In this document: positions 37,016 to 49,769 of the stretch, piece after piece
Layout: each line of letters begins with the position of its first letter
How positions within the stretch are numbered: the first letter of the stretch is position 1
Assembly: GCA_029237695.1 (NCBI GenBank)
Contig: CM055279.1
Location: 18,935,686 to 18,999,685, forward strand
Length of the DNA stretch: 64,000 nucleotides
Direction of reading: 5' to 3'
Origin: Conchocele bisecta
Taxonomy: Eukaryota > Mollusca > Bivalvia > Lucinida > Thyasiridae
The notes under the pieces: model-generated
The model's input: only the letters and a program-made list of their open reading frames with translations
Database searches by the model: none
What the model was told of the DNA's origin: nothing
Translations under genes and position numbers: made by a program

Positions 37016-37729
37016 ACTTGTGAGAACAGGCATTCGATTCGTATGTGTATCACACCAACATACATCAGGCCCTCCATGGGAAATGTATACATGATCAAGC
37101 CATATTAATCGATAACAATGCACCTCTGATTTCAGCATCTAATTTTAGAACATACATACATTGTTACACATACGTGCACCTATATCGACCTGTGACCAAG
37201 ACATACATTTCGTGTCTCATGCATGCAGCGTAGGTGGTTACATTTATCTTTGTCTTACTTTCGTTGAGGGTTGTGGGTTCGACATCACCATTGTTGTATA
37301 TTTTCTTATTGAATACCTCCGCCACTTCATACTCCCACATATCTGCCGTTGTTAATACGTATTTTATTAATAGTATTTAATGTAGCTTATAGAAACATTT
37401 GTGTTACATATGTTCGAAAACTGATATATACGTATATTACATAATGCCATATGAATTGTCTTAGTTATATATATCTGTCTGGACCAAACGTATCCGCGCA
37501 ACCAATATCTTCTCCTTTAGAATAATGATAATTGAAACCCCTGGTTTTTTTCTCACGTTCTTGACATGTAAGATATATAATATGTATTTAATAAATTATT
37601 AGTGAACGCCGTACGCCCCGATCTGACTGCGTGATCTGTGACGCAGTAAACCCAGTGGACACGTCACAAGGACCCTTTGTCAATATCTATATTATACATA
37701 TAAAATGTGGGCAAACGTTATGAATACAA

Positions 37730-39343
37730 ACAAGAGCTGTAGGAGAACAGCATAGCTCGACTACGAGGGTTGTCGATGTACACATAGCTTGAAAAAGAAG
37801 GTGGCTGCGGCCTGCATAAAAACCTTAACCAAGGTTGACTAAAAACATTAACCAAGGGAAATTAAGTAAGTAATTCAAGGTTACATGTAGGTCAATGTCA
37901 GATATAGGTCAGGGGTTATTGATGTACATCACTAGGAGATAATGTTTTCCATGTATGGTTGATGTAGGCCCAGAAGTATTCCATATACAAGCTTGAGTAA
38001 AAACCGTAACCAAGGGGAGATAACTAAGTAATCCAAGGATAAAAGTAGGTCAAGGTCAAATATAGTCAGGGATTATTGATGTACATCACTAGGAGATGAA
38101 GTTGTCCAAGTATGGTTGATGTAGGCCCAGAAGTATTCCATATACAAGCTTGACTATAAACATTAATCAAGTAATTCAAGGTTAAATGTAGGTGAAGGTA
38201 AAATAAAGATCAGGGGTTATTGATGTACATCCCTATGAGAAAAAGTTATCCAAGTATGGTGTCTGTGTGCACAATAGTATTCCATCTACAAGCTTGACTA
38301 AAAACCTTAACCAAGGTTGAGTAAAAACCTTAACCAAGGGGAATTAAGTAAGTAATTTAAGGTTAAATGTAGGTCAAGGTCAAATATAGGTCAGGGGTTG
38401 TTTATGTACATCACTAGGAGATGAAGTTGTCCAAGTATGGTTGGTGTAGGGCCATGAGTACTCCATCCACAAGCTTGACTAAAAACCTTAACCAAAGAGA
38501 ATTAAGTAAGTAATTCAATAGGAAATGTAGGTCAAGGTCAAATATAGATCAGGGGTTATTGATGTACATCACTATGCGAAAAGGTTGTCCAAGTATGGTG
38601 TCTGTATGCACAATAGTATTCCATGTACAAGCTTGAGTAAAAAGCTTAGCCAAGGTCGAGTAAAAACCTTAACCAAGGGGAATTAAGTAAGTAATTTAAG
38701 GTTAAATGTAGGTCAAGGTCAAATATAGGTCAGGGGTTGTTTATGTACATCACTAGGAGATGAAGTTGTCCAAGTATGGTTGGTGTAGGGCCAGGAGTAT
38801 TCCATCTACAAGCTTGACTAAAAACGTTAACCAAGGGGAATTAAGTAAGTAATTCAAGAGGAAATGTAGGTCAAGGTCAAATATAGATCAGGGTTTTTTG
38901 ATGTACATCACTAGGAGATGAAGTTGTCCAAGTATGGTGGGTGTAGGGCCAATAGTATTCCATATAGAAGGTTGACTAAAAACCTTAACGAAAAGGAATT
39001 AAGTAAGTAATTGAAAATGAAATGTAGGTGAAGGTCAAATATAGATCAGGGGTTATTGATGTACATTCCTATGAGAAAAGGTTGTCGAAGTATGGTGTCT
39101 GGATGCACACTAGTATTCAATGTACAAGCTTGAAAAAAAACCTTAACCAAGGTTGACTAAAAACCTTAACCAAAGGGGATTAATTAAGTAATTCAAGAGG
39201 AAATGTAGGTCAAGGTTCAATATAGATGAGGGGTTATTGATGTGCATCACTAGGAGATGAAGTTGTCCAAGTATGGTGGGTGTAGGGCCAGTAGTATTCC
39301 ATATACAAGCTTGACTAAAAACCTTAACCAAGGCGTGACGGTA

Positions 39344-39386
<43 letters not shown>

Positions 39387-39430
39387 GGTGACAACATAAG
39401 CTTTACTTATTCTTCGAATAGTCGAGCTAA
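37730..39430. mobile_element. Tandem-array element, copy 2
   Basis: Same start (acaagagctgtaggagaaca), internal units, gacgcc run (39344-39386) and terminal hairpin as 16256-17970, in the same orientation. Unit order and number differ, so the arrays have evolved separately since insertion. Confidence 0.75.
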
Positions 39431-39530
39431 AAACGATAATTTGTCCGAGGTTCGAACTCGCACACGAAGCAATGCAGGTCGAATCCTTTTACCGAGCGCG
39501 TTACTATCTCAGCTGTGGGGACAATATTGC
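39430..39530 (-). ncRNA. tRNA-like sequence, probably a SINE head or pseudo-tRNA
   Basis: On the minus strand a gagttcgaacctc B-box lies about 50 bp after an A-box-like stretch (gagatagtaacgcgctcgg). Stem pairing was not shown to be complete, so a functional tRNA is unlikely. Confidence 0.3.
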
Positions 39531-39755
39531 TTATGCTTGCGCAAGACTGCAATCAAAATGAATCAACAATCGATACGTTTTACATTTACAAATATGACAT
39601 TCTAATGCATCGAAAGTAGAAAGCACTCATCTGATTGGTCAATTGTGATCACAGCCTATAAAATATAAAAAATCACAGCCAATAAAACCTCCGTTTCACC
39701 AGTCTGTGTTTTACAACTTGACAGATTTATGTAACCCTACGCGTTTTTGTAAACA

Positions 39756-40067
39756 ATGGCCAGCGGCGGGGAATGCAAGTATTTCCAAATTAATTTCGGT
39801 ACATTTTCGGTTATCCATTCTGAAATATTGACCTGTACAACCCAAAGAGGAAAAGAGAATCTACCAACGACTGAAAAATGTGACTTCAGTGTGGTGGCCC
39901 TTCAACAAATTCCCAAAAATATACCCCACCCGACCAAAATACAGAAGAATTTAGCAAAGTGCTCAAATGCAAACTCAATATGCCAGTACCAGCCTATAAC
40001 TTTACGAATTTCAATGTGCACATACATGACTATACACAAACTGTATTGCAGATGGGTAATCCCCTGA
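39756..40067 (+). CDS. Hypothetical 103-residue frame, unrecognised
   Basis: ATG in a good context (aacaATGGCC) followed by ASGGECKYFQINFGTFS. There is no recognised domain and composition is ordinary. It could be a first exon or chance. The interval 40070-40450 shows nothing. Confidence 0.2.
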   Translation: MASGGECKYFQINFGTFSVIHSEILTCTTQRGKENLPTTEKCDFSVVALQQIPKNIPHPTKIQKNLAKCSNANSICQYQPITLRISMCTYMTIHKLYCRWVIP

Positions 40068-40453
40068 ATTAGGCGTAAATCCAGGGAAATCCTAGGCCTG
40101 TTGACGACACAAGTTGTTGACATTTCCTTTGTAAAAATAACACGAACCCAATGCAGAAATGTTGGCATTTCTTTAAATGAATAAAAGGAAATAACTGTTG
40201 CAACTACACATATAAAAGCAATACAATTGCTAAAATAACATTAAAGTTGAATAAATGTATAGTTGTCTTAGAAAAAGTCCCGTTAATCTCTATTTGAAAT
40301 GGGAATATTCTTCGGCGGAGTTACATTTCTTCAAATTAATTTGGTGTGAGGCGGTTATGACGACAACAACCTGCTGACGTAATGAAAAATATCACTATTC
40401 GTGATATGCTACGACGTTGCAGAAAGCGGGGAGCACACTAGGTGCATTAGAAT

Positions 40454-40615
40454 GGGGATAACCGTGCTTTGTTTTTCGATTTGGAGCGGTATGCGGTTTT
40501 ATGGTCTGAGAATCAGTTTTACGGCTCCGCTAACGCGTCGCCGTAAAACTGATTCACAGACGATAAAACCTCCCACATACCGCTCCAAATCGAAAAACAA
40601 AGCATGGTTATCCCC
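40454..40615. repeat. Near-palindromic foldback
   Basis: Arms of about 70 bp begin ggggataaccgtgctttg and end in the reverse complement. An ttttacggctccgctaacgc centre carries a second inner inverted pair (cagttttacgg / ccgtaaaactg). Confidence 0.85.
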
Positions 40616-40901
40616 TAAGTTATTGTTGTTTACAATCACCTGTTTCACCAGTCAACCAGTTGGTAATTTAAATTGTCTCCAAAGCTATCAGGAGCATATA
40701 TTGTCAAGCTCTATATTGCGGTAGATACGGCGTCGATTCGACCACCGAAAATGACTACAAAATGGCTACATCCCTATTCAGCTAAAATAGACATAGTCCG
40801 GTGACCCCGTGATGTCACGTGCCCTTGTCATTTTATCGGAAATCAACATTATGAGATATTGATTTGCTGATTTTAAAATCAATAGGGAAATAGACCAGCA
40901 G

Positions 40902-41035
40902 GGGGCCGTTTCACTAAACTTCTTACGGCTCAAATGTTCGTAAGTGCAACATTATGATAGTCTGTAAATTTCACATTAACAATGTTTTCTTTTAAGCGAT
41001 TATTGGATTTACAGTTATTTAGCAAGTTAATCCAC
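40902..41035. mobile_element. Half copy of palindromic MITE (see 61161-61403)
   Basis: Shares ggccgtttcactaaacttct and the tttacagactatcataatgtt region, in the reverse sense, with the full element. One arm and the palindromic centre are missing. Confidence 0.7.
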
Positions 41036-41641
41036 AGTGTTGGGTATATAAACAAACATTCATAATTGTATTAGCTACAACGTCCTCAATTGCTTGAAAT
41101 TATGGATAATAAATCCAAAACTGTTTAATGTGTGTTTGATTTATGGGGAAGCATAACAGATAACAGTTCTATATATAGCCACTTTGAACCTGCATCCCGG
41201 CATCACATGTTATACTATATAGGGTGACATATTTTCCCCACTATTTAGATACAAGTATGACTTTTTTCGGCAAAATAAACATTCATTTACCATTATCGGA
41301 CGTGTTCATTGGCATTATTATGTTTTTTATATCACATGTGAATGACCACTCTTGAGGTTAGAGGCGACAACTGTGTTTTCTTAAAGTATAACGGAAACAA
41401 ACATATACTCTTTTTTTTCCTGTCCAATGATCATACTTTAAAATATGTCGATACAAATATCTGGCGTGACATTTAGTTGACGTAAATAATTTAAAAATGC
41501 CATGCCTTATGTTCATATCAAACATATCAAAACATGACCCGCATCATTGGAATAGATTTCGCACCCCTTGCATGTCCCTTCTGGCTACGCCAATGAAATA
41601 CCATTCGCTAATAATTGAAGTCACACGAGTAGGGTATTCTA
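41036..41641. other. Gene-free stretch
   Basis: AT-rich; nothing recognised. Confidence 0.5.
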
Positions 41642-42050
41642 CGGAGCCCCGCAGGGGACGTAGAATTCTTTTTTTTATTAATCGTTCCCATGAAATAACA
41701 ATTCGTTCCCACGAAACAATTTGTTCCCACAAAATAGCAATTCGTTCCCACGAATTGACAAATCGTTCCCTCAATTTAACAATTCGTACCCACAAAATAA
41801 CAATTCGTTCCCACGGGAATGAATTGTTAATACGTAGGAACGATTTGTTAATTCGGGGGAAGGAATTGTTAAATTGAGGGAATGAATTGTCATTTCGTGG
41901 GAACGAATTGTTAATTCGAGGGAACAAATTGTTATATCGTGGGAACGAATTGTTAATTCAAGGGAACGAATTGTTAAATTGAGAGAACGAATTGTTATTT
42001 CGTGGGAACGAATTAATAAAAAGGAATTATACGTCCCCTGCGGGGCTCCA
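41642..42050. mobile_element. MITE family A, copy 2 (TA target)
   Basis: TIR cggagccccgcaggggacgt and its complement, flanked by TA at 41640-41641 and 42051-42052. The interior has the same inverted array of cgttcccacgaat-type 20-bp units as 28899-29289, with different unit numbers. Confidence 0.85.
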
Positions 42051-42052
42051 TA

Positions 42053-43069
42053 GTATTCTTATTGTAAAAGGCGGAATACCTTACTCGAGAGTTCCAAGTA
42101 CATACCTAGCTTTAATTACATTTCATTACACTGCATTACATAAGAGTTATTACGGAGTACTCTTTCCAAATGTGCGTTTTAAGCGTTCTTTGTTTACTTT
42201 CTACTTTGTAGAGAGTGACCTAAGAATTTTGCTAATACACACTTTATTATGTAACTTTGTGATACTATTTTTCTGTCATGTATACTTGTCTCTTAATAGC
42301 AATATAGCGAAGTATGAACGTTAACGCCCTACGTGTTTTTTTTTCTATATTTTAGTGCGTGAAGTGTAAATGCTATTACGCACATTTTTACTGTTGACAT
42401 GGTTGATCGCCGTGTAGCGATATAGTGCAACTTCCGACGGAAGCATCATAAGATTGGTCCGGCGAATCTACTGGGTGCCCCCGGTATCCACCCAAAGTGT
42501 ATGTTGCTACCACTCAGTTGAACCGTCTCGCCGAGAGATACACTTTTGATGAGAAATGAGAGAAATTGCAGAAAAATATTTACATTCCTTTTTTTTATAC
42601 ATGAATTACAAATAATTATGTTAAAAGTATTGATCCGATAGTCACCGGACCTGCCGGACCTGCCGGACCTGGACCGACGCCCCTGAAAAAGCGGAAAGCA
42701 TGCAGCTACTTATTCTAGTACATGTTTTAAATAACAGTTTACCTTGTACACGAAGGGTTGTTTTAGTTATATTATCCTAGTCCTGTACATTATACTGTTA
42801 GCCTACATATGACACACGCATGGACAGTTGGTTCTTATTGCTCCATTTAGTTCCGGTTATCTTATTTAAAATGTACACATTATGTAAGTACACGCCACCA
42901 CATACGACGTAAAATACACAATGGAATCGTTATCAAGTAGTACTAGTATTACAAATTAAACACAGCGATCGCATGATCATGTGTACACATCCTGTTCACC
43001 TCGGGCCATTAACTTTAACATAAACTTCACCGTCCATTTGATTCGATTCGGCTCATATTTAAGGGTGGG
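42053..43069. other. Gene-free stretch
   Basis: A short gacctgccg triplication lies at about 42647-42672. The last 35 bp are the left half of the Polinton target repeat. No gene seen. Confidence 0.5.
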
Positions 43070-43547
43070 AGTAGTATATAGGGTATCACTTCATTACCGC
43101 GGGAGGTCATGAAGGAGATAGGTAGCTAGCGAAGCCCCAGAGAGGAAAAAAAACATTTTTTCATCTTAATATTCAGAGAAGAAACGCACTCCCACTAGAA
43201 AATAAAGTTAATTTTGAAAAAATTAATGAATTTTATATTCGGTTGTGCAAAAATTAGAAAATTCTTGAAAAACAAAAGTGAGCCAGAACCACCACACCGC
43301 TACGATAGGGGGCTGGTCGAATACAAGGAGGTAATAATTACACATTACATAAAACCCTCTAAGAGGTGTAGAGGGTTATAGGGATTTCAGACACCCCTAT
43401 AAATTTGGAAGATTAAAAGCTCGTTAATGAAAAAATAAACTATAAAGAACGTCCAATTAAAGAAAAGCCACATTTAAATATAATTAATTTAATTATATTC
43501 CTGGGAAAATATTACATTTGCTCAGATATAAGAGAAAAAAATAAAAA

Positions 43548-46500
43548 ATGTCACACGGCGCAGAAAAAGTTATGAGAAAAGCTCCAAAATTATCTACCAC
43601 AAGTCCTGGTAAGATAGAGAGGAGGGTGCCACAAAGTTCTTCACCAAAAATTAGGGAATTACGTTCCGAGTTGGGGAAGATGGGAGTTGTCTTTTCACTA
43701 AGACTGAGGGAGAAGGGGCTTACAAAACTATGAATGACACAAAAAACGAGGAGTACATGAAAAGATTTCGCAGAGCGCACGCTCGCGGGGTATTTAAGGA
43801 AATAGAAAATAAAGATCACGAAACGGTGGCTCAGAAGCTCGTCGACGAGGCGACATTGAGCCTTCGAAGTAAAAATATAGGGAAGCCACAAAAAAGAGTG
43901 AATGTCGCGTGACACGTGCATTCTTGTACATTCCGGATTTCCGTATAATTGTATATGTGTGATGTGTGGCACTGTGTTGTATTGTTGTGCGTATTATTGA
44001 TTTCACATCCCTGTGAATCCACATACCTGTGATTTCACACACCTGTGAGTTTTACATACCTGTGATTTAGCATGTACATTTGTCATGTACAATGTGCGTG
44101 TAATAACGGGGCTTATGTTGTATTGGTGGAAATACGTTTATGCGTGTCATTTTTGCGGATTTAAATATATGTCCATTTTATGAGCAATGTTTTACTGACG
44201 TCACGCCATATTTGCCACAGACTATGCATGTGTGTGGTAGAGAACTCGTTGACTGCGTGTGCTGGTTTCGCTAGGGAGAAGACCTTTTTAGTATTACGGA
44301 TGTCCACTGTCCGTGCCAGCCGAGTTTGTCCGCGTGTCAGTTGTTCACCATATAAGGGACCTTCTGTAGGTAAAGCCAGTATATAGCGCAGACCATACCA
44401 TGGTCTGCCCTGTTATGTATGCTACGGGTTAGTGTTTCAGCATAGCCTGGTACTGGCCAACACGGATATATCAGATCCCATACTGGTGATGCTTTGTGTC
44501 GTGACATTTCCGTAAATGACCACGATATTTGAGTTTAGTATGTGCTACACTCTCATTTGAATGTATAGCCGTAGGACCGATATGGAGGGGTTTGGCGGGG
44601 CCAAAAAGCGACCTTCGCATTGTCGAGACCAGTCGAGTAGATTTCGGATTATGAGATCTGGGTCTATGGTGTGCAGATTTATGGTAGTGTGGGGTTTACC
44701 ATGTTGGATGGTATTTATTCCACGAGGGCTGTACACTGGTTTGGTTGAATTTAAGGCGTGGGAACATATATTTATGCCAAATATAACCCACGGGTGACAT
44801 GGCAAAGGCCATGGTTTTGTAGTATTTATGTGAGATGTCGTACGAGGGGTAGGCATATTCATTATTCCGTGCATGGTTTCACTGGTGCGTATATAAGCGA
44901 TGTCTCGCTATGTGTTGGCGGGACACATATTTTCTGGTTACAGAAGACTAGTACTGTATTCACCAGTGACACGGAGGATTTTGGTATGTACCTACAACAT
45001 TTTATTTCAGCTGTGATTTGCCGTTGTTCGATTCCCGTTTTAGTCCGTTGTGCATCCTGTCTGTCTGTCTGTGCGTATTCGTCCAGTAATTGGAGACTCA
45101 TTTCATTTTTGTAGCCTCTTGAGATCGCTCCAGCGGGCAACATTGGACGTTTTGGTCCACTCGTTGAGGGCAGACCCCAGTCAGTAAGAGAGTGTCAGGT
45201 CGTCAGAGTGTCCGTACGTCTGTCTGGCGCAGTGTGTGTAACAGCTCCGGGTACAGGCCTGCATAGAGCAGTGTGTGATAGCTACATCGCGTTCAGCAGA
45301 CAGTCACAGCCATAGTTTTAGTGAAGTGAAACGCCATACACACATATCATATCATTATACTACCACCGAGTTGAATGTCACCCATGTGAACTTTTCCCGG
45401 CGTCTTAACCAACGTGATTATCGCCATTTTTGTATTATATCGGAACTTTACATCCGGACTACCACTTCCGGTATTACAACCCATTGATTCACCATGGATA
45501 CTTTACATCCGGTCTACCACATCCGGGTTGCTACAGTCGAGTGATACCATAGGAACTTTACCTCTGGTCCACCATTTCCGGAAATAATACTACCTTTGGA
45601 ACTTTACTTCCGGTACCAGCTTCCGGAACATTATCGTTATTGACTATCATGTGATGTAACCACATCCGGCTTTGACTTTGACATTCATACTTTGGAAATA
45701 TATTGCATAGGCAATACATATGTATACTTTGATAGTGTATGGTAATACTCCTATCATGGCATATCATGGCTAAAGGATTGTAGTAAGACTACATATATTG
45801 TTTATGGAGTAATCCACTTGAAGTTGGATTATAGCCATATTGTTGACTAGACCTCATATTGCGGGTGAGGCAGACCTTGGGACCTTGATACTCAGAGGTT
45901 ACACTATCTATTGAGATACGCCAGCACTGGGGTAGCTCAGATGATTGTCATTTGTCCTCCAATGTTCGTTATGCCATGTTATACTTGTATGTTATATCAC
46001 TTTGATTAGCGATCATCAAAGTACTTGTGCATTCATACTATTGTCCACTACGGGACCATTGAGATACCACATACTGAGTTTATTCGTCTATAGCTTTTAA
46101 GTTGCGTTAAGTATAACAGTCGATTGGCTTACAACCTTGTAGTAATTGAATAGTATCATGCACAGTACAGTGATGTTCGCATATCAATGTGTCATGTATT
46201 CCTGTGTGTTACCCATATAATATTGTGTACATTATAAGTGATTAAGTGATTACGTGTACTTATCTACTCTAGCCTATCCCTTACACTTCAACTGCATTGT
46301 TACCACTTTTCGTTCATCTGATCAGACTATATTGGCCATAACGTCATAACAATGAAGTATACTTGGTTCATATGATAATAGGGGAGACAATTTGTCTCGA
46401 TCATTCCTGACCTTGGTAATGACATTGACAGTGAAGAAAACGGAGTTATTAAGAAAATATAATAGGGGAAGGGGAGGAAATTCTAGAGGACTACCAAGAG

Positions 46501-48143
46501 AAAGATAAGACAATAGATAAAGGGCGAAGGGTAACCGAAGTAACTTTGAGAAGGAAGGTTCAAACCGACAACACGGATAGAATAATGAAGGAATTGGAAC
46601 CACTTTTCACGGGGAACTTTTATCTTAGGTACTCATTCTCATACAGACTAGTTCATCACGAGGAAAAAGATTCGAGAGGAAAACCTAAAACGCTAATATT
46701 TTATAAAAACCATTTCGGAAGCACATGGTTCAGTGGTCACGAAGAGGTGGAAAAATGGGTTAAGAAACAAGAGGAGGAGAGATTAAACATAGATAAAATA
46801 GACAGGCCCAACACAAAGTGGGGTTTTGTTAGATGGTTAAGTATAAATGTTAAATTAACATACGCAACATCTACGAATGATATAGGAATGAATCTGAAAA
46901 AGTTGCCGGGGGTAGGTTGCCAGAATGGTTGAGATATAAAAAAGGAATGAAACCACTAGACTCCTTTAACGATGACAAATGTTTATTCAGATGTTTAGCC
47001 CTTCACACTACATAGGGGTTGAGAGCCGACCGATCTTTTATGGTAACGGAAAATTTGTGGAACGTATATTTACGTTTCTGTAAAGAGAAAGGCTGGCCCA
47101 CTCCAGACGGGGCAATCCAATTTAAGGACATCAAGAAAATAGAAGAGTGTTTTAAAATTGGAATCGACGCATACGAGCCAATAGAAGGGGGGCCGTGGTT
47201 TCTAAGAAAAGTAGCCGCGCATTACAAAGAAGTTGGTACAAAGAAAATGAAAATTGGTATTTGCAACGATCACGCGTTTCTGATTATCGACATGAACAAA
47301 GTTTGTAAAAACTATTGCTGTTTTGAATGCAAGCAACGACTTACACAAGCACACTGTTTAACAAGACACGCAGCAACGTGTATGAAGGGGGAAACAACGG
47401 TATCCTGTAAAGGAGAAAGAATAGATAGGCCGCTTTCTGCATTTGAAAAGGCCTTCTATCCAAAACCAAAATTTTGTAAAAAGTATATTTCTTGGATAAA
47501 ATCCTTTCAAAGCCCACACATTCACACGGCGGTGTGCGGTCACGGCGGAGAGAGATCAATTGCGGGAGCCCCAGTTGATGGATTTTGTACCGAGACGAAG
47601 ACGGTTTATCAATTTCACGGATGTAAATGGCACGGCTGCCCAAAACACTGTAGAGATCAAAATAGAAAAGAAAAATACACAAAAACTCTAGCGCGAGACG
47701 CGTTGTTTAGAAAAGAGTTTGAGTTAGTAACCATTTGGGAATGTGAGTATGAGTTATGGGCATCCCCCGAAACTTCTTCGGAGATAGAACTACCACCTAC
47801 AACTACATATCCTTATCAGATTGTGTATGATTTTGAGGCTTATTTGGACAGCTCAAAATAGAAAAAGAATCCAGAGTTAGGGTTAGAATTTCTACACGAG
47901 CACATACCGATAAGTGTAATATCGGGGACACGATGACCAAAAAAATAACCCACATTTGTGACAAAAACCCCGCTAAGCTCGTGGAAAGGTTTATAGAGGA
48001 TTTACAGAAAAGGGATAAAGCAATCCACGAAGTAGTTGGGGAAAGATAAAATCTACGGATATCCGACGGACATGAACAAGCTTTGTGCCCCACAAAGGCG
48101 GGAGATCGAACGATGGATTTCACAAGTACCCGTTCTAGTAGTG
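43548..48143 (+). pseudogene. Protein-primed type B DNA polymerase, 5' part, left arm plus spacer
   Basis: The start is at 43548. Breaks: a one-base loss at about 43729, the 2.5-kb LTR at 43903-46430, a frameshift at about 46465, a frameshift at about 46890, a nonsense at about 47013, TAG at 47859, further breaks after about 47930, and truncation at the arm junction. From 47019 the frame shows an NDHAFLI segment, a zinc-finger-like C-x2-C...H-x3-C (about residues 101-121 of that frame), YQFHGCKWHGCP, and an exonuclease I DFEA motif near 47830. Weak exonuclease II remains (ISQVPV) lie at 48110-48140. Palm and finger motifs are missing. It is not functional. Confidence 0.75.
43903..46430 (-). 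mobile_element. 2.5-kb putative solo LTR, copy 2, nested in Polinton arm
   Basis: Starts TGTCGCGTG, ends CATTGACA, 2528 bp, flanked by GTGAA (43898-43902 and 46431-46435). The homologous right arm reads uninterrupted through a single GTGAA (near 48945), proving insertion. It is inverted relative to 7674-10198. The TATATA of copy 1 is changed here, while the AATAAA (45002-45007, minus) is kept. Confidence 0.8.
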
Positions 48144-49293
48144 CTTCTTTGTAGTGCGCGGCTACTTTTCTTAGAAACCACGGCCCCCCTTCTATTGGCT
48201 CGTATGCGTCGATTCCAATTTTAAAACACTCTTCTATTTTCTTGATGTCCTTAAATTGGATTGTCCCGTCTGGAGTGGGCCAGCCTTTCTCTTTACAGAA
48301 ACGTAAATATACGTTCCACAAATTTTCCGTTACCATAAAAGATCGGTCGGCTCTGAACCCCTCTGTAGTGTGAAGGGCTAAACATCTGAATAAACATTTG
48401 TCATCGTTAAAGGAGTCTAGTAGTTTCATTCCTTTTTTATATCTCAACCATTCTGGCAACCTACCCCCGGCAACTTTTTCAGATTTCATTCCTATATCAT
48501 TCGTAGAGGTTGCGTATGTTAATTTAACATTTATACTTAACCATCTAACAAAACCCCACTTTGTGTTGGGCCTGTCTATTTTATCTATGTTTAATCTCTC
48601 CTCTTGTTTCTTAACCCATTTTTCCACCTCTTCGTGACCACTGAACCATGTGCTTCCGAAATGGTTTTTATAAAATATTAGCGTTTTAGGTTTTCCTCTC
48701 GAATCTTTTTCCTCGTGATGAACTAGTCTGTATGAGAATGAGTACCTAAGATAAAAGTTCCCCGTGAAAAGTGGTTCCAATTCCTTCATTATTCTATCCG
48801 TGTTGTCGGTTTGAACCTTTCTTCTCAAAGTTACTTCGGTTACCCTTCGCCCTTTATCTATTGTCTTATCTTTCTCTTGGTAGTCCTCTAGAATTTCCTC
48901 CCCTTCCCCTATTATATTTTTTAATAACTCCGTTTTCTTCACTCTTTTTTGTGGCTTCCCTATATTTTTACTTCGAAGGCTCAATGTCGCCTCGTTGACG
49001 AGCTTCTGAGCCACCGTGTCGTGATCTTTATTTTCTATTCCCTTAAATACCCCTCGAGCGTGCGCTCTGCGAAATCTTTTCATGTACTCCTCGTTTTTTG
49101 TGTCATTCATACGTTTTGTAAGTCCCTTCTCCCTCAGTCTTAGTGAAAAGACAACTCCCATCTTCCCCAACTCGGAACGTAATTCCCTAATTTTTGGTGA
49201 AGAACTTTGTGGCACCCTCCTCTCTATCTTACCATGACTTGTGGTAGATAATTTTGGAGCTTTTCTCATAACATTTTCTGCGCCGTGTGACAT
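48144..49293 (-). pseudogene. Polymerase N-terminal segment, right arm
   Basis: Inverted copy of the left-arm coding start, ATG at 49293. Unlike the left arm it is unbroken for about 380 codons up to the palindrome junction at 48144. After that the frame reads antisense spacer DNA to about 47803, which is not a real product. It includes a DDKCLFRCLALH motif (about residues 298-309). It contains no insert at the site where the left arm carries the LTR. Confidence 0.75.
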
Positions 49294-49769
49294 TTTTTAA
49301 TTTTTCTCTTATATCTGAGCAAATATAATATTTTCCCAGGAATATAATTAAATTAATTATATTTAAATGTGGCTTTTCTTTAATTGGACGTTCCTTATAG
49401 TTTAATTTTTCATTAAAGAGCTTTTAATCTTCCAAATTTATAGGGGTGTCTGAAATCCCTATAACCCTCTACACCTCTTAGAGGGTTTTACATAATGTGT
49501 AATTATTACCTCCTTGTATTCGACTAGCCCCCTATCGTAGCGGTGTGGTGGTTCTGGCTCACTTTTGTTTTTCAAGAATTTTTACACAACCGAATATAAA
49601 ATTCATTAATTTTTTCAAAATTAACTTTATTTTCTAGTGGGAGTGTGTTTCTTCTCTGAATATTAAGATGAAAAAAAAGTTTTTTTTCCTCTCTGTGGCT
49701 TCGCTAGCTACCTATCTCCTTCATGACCTCCCGCGGTAATGAAGTGATACCCTATATACTACTGTGGGA

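Larger units (their letters stand above)
43070..49763. mobile_element. Palindromic Polinton/adintovirus-like derivative
   Basis: Termini are AGTAGTATATAGGG and its exact reverse complement. The left arm (43070-47232, minus the nested LTR) and right arm (48144-49763) are inverted copies, about 1.62-1.63 kb each. The unpaired spacer is 47233-48143. Flanks GTGGGA (43065-43070 and 49764-49769) form a 5- or 6-bp duplication, depending on which side the shared A is placed. An unoccupied target repeat exists at 16142. Polintons have AG...CT ends and 6-bp duplications (family knowledge). Only the N-terminal half of a type B polymerase gene remains; integrase, packaging ATPase and capsid genes are absent. 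Confidence 0.8.

Noticed and set aside
39143..39397. Open frame with a long Arg run.
   Set aside because: It is the reverse reading of the gacgcc hexamer array at the end of the tandem-array element.
47872..47888. ttagggttaga, telomere-like.
   Set aside because: Only about two units and inside the decayed polymerase coding frame.
47803..48143. Continuation of the right-arm minus-strand frame past the palindrome junction.
   Set aside because: It reads the antisense of the spacer, whose plus strand carries the polymerase exonuclease region; the continuation is accidental.
43070..49763. Whole palindrome as an assembly error.
   Set aside because: The arms differ by indels, point changes and an LTR insertion, and the ends carry a target duplication, which a mis-assembly would not create. 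Long reads would still be the decisive test.
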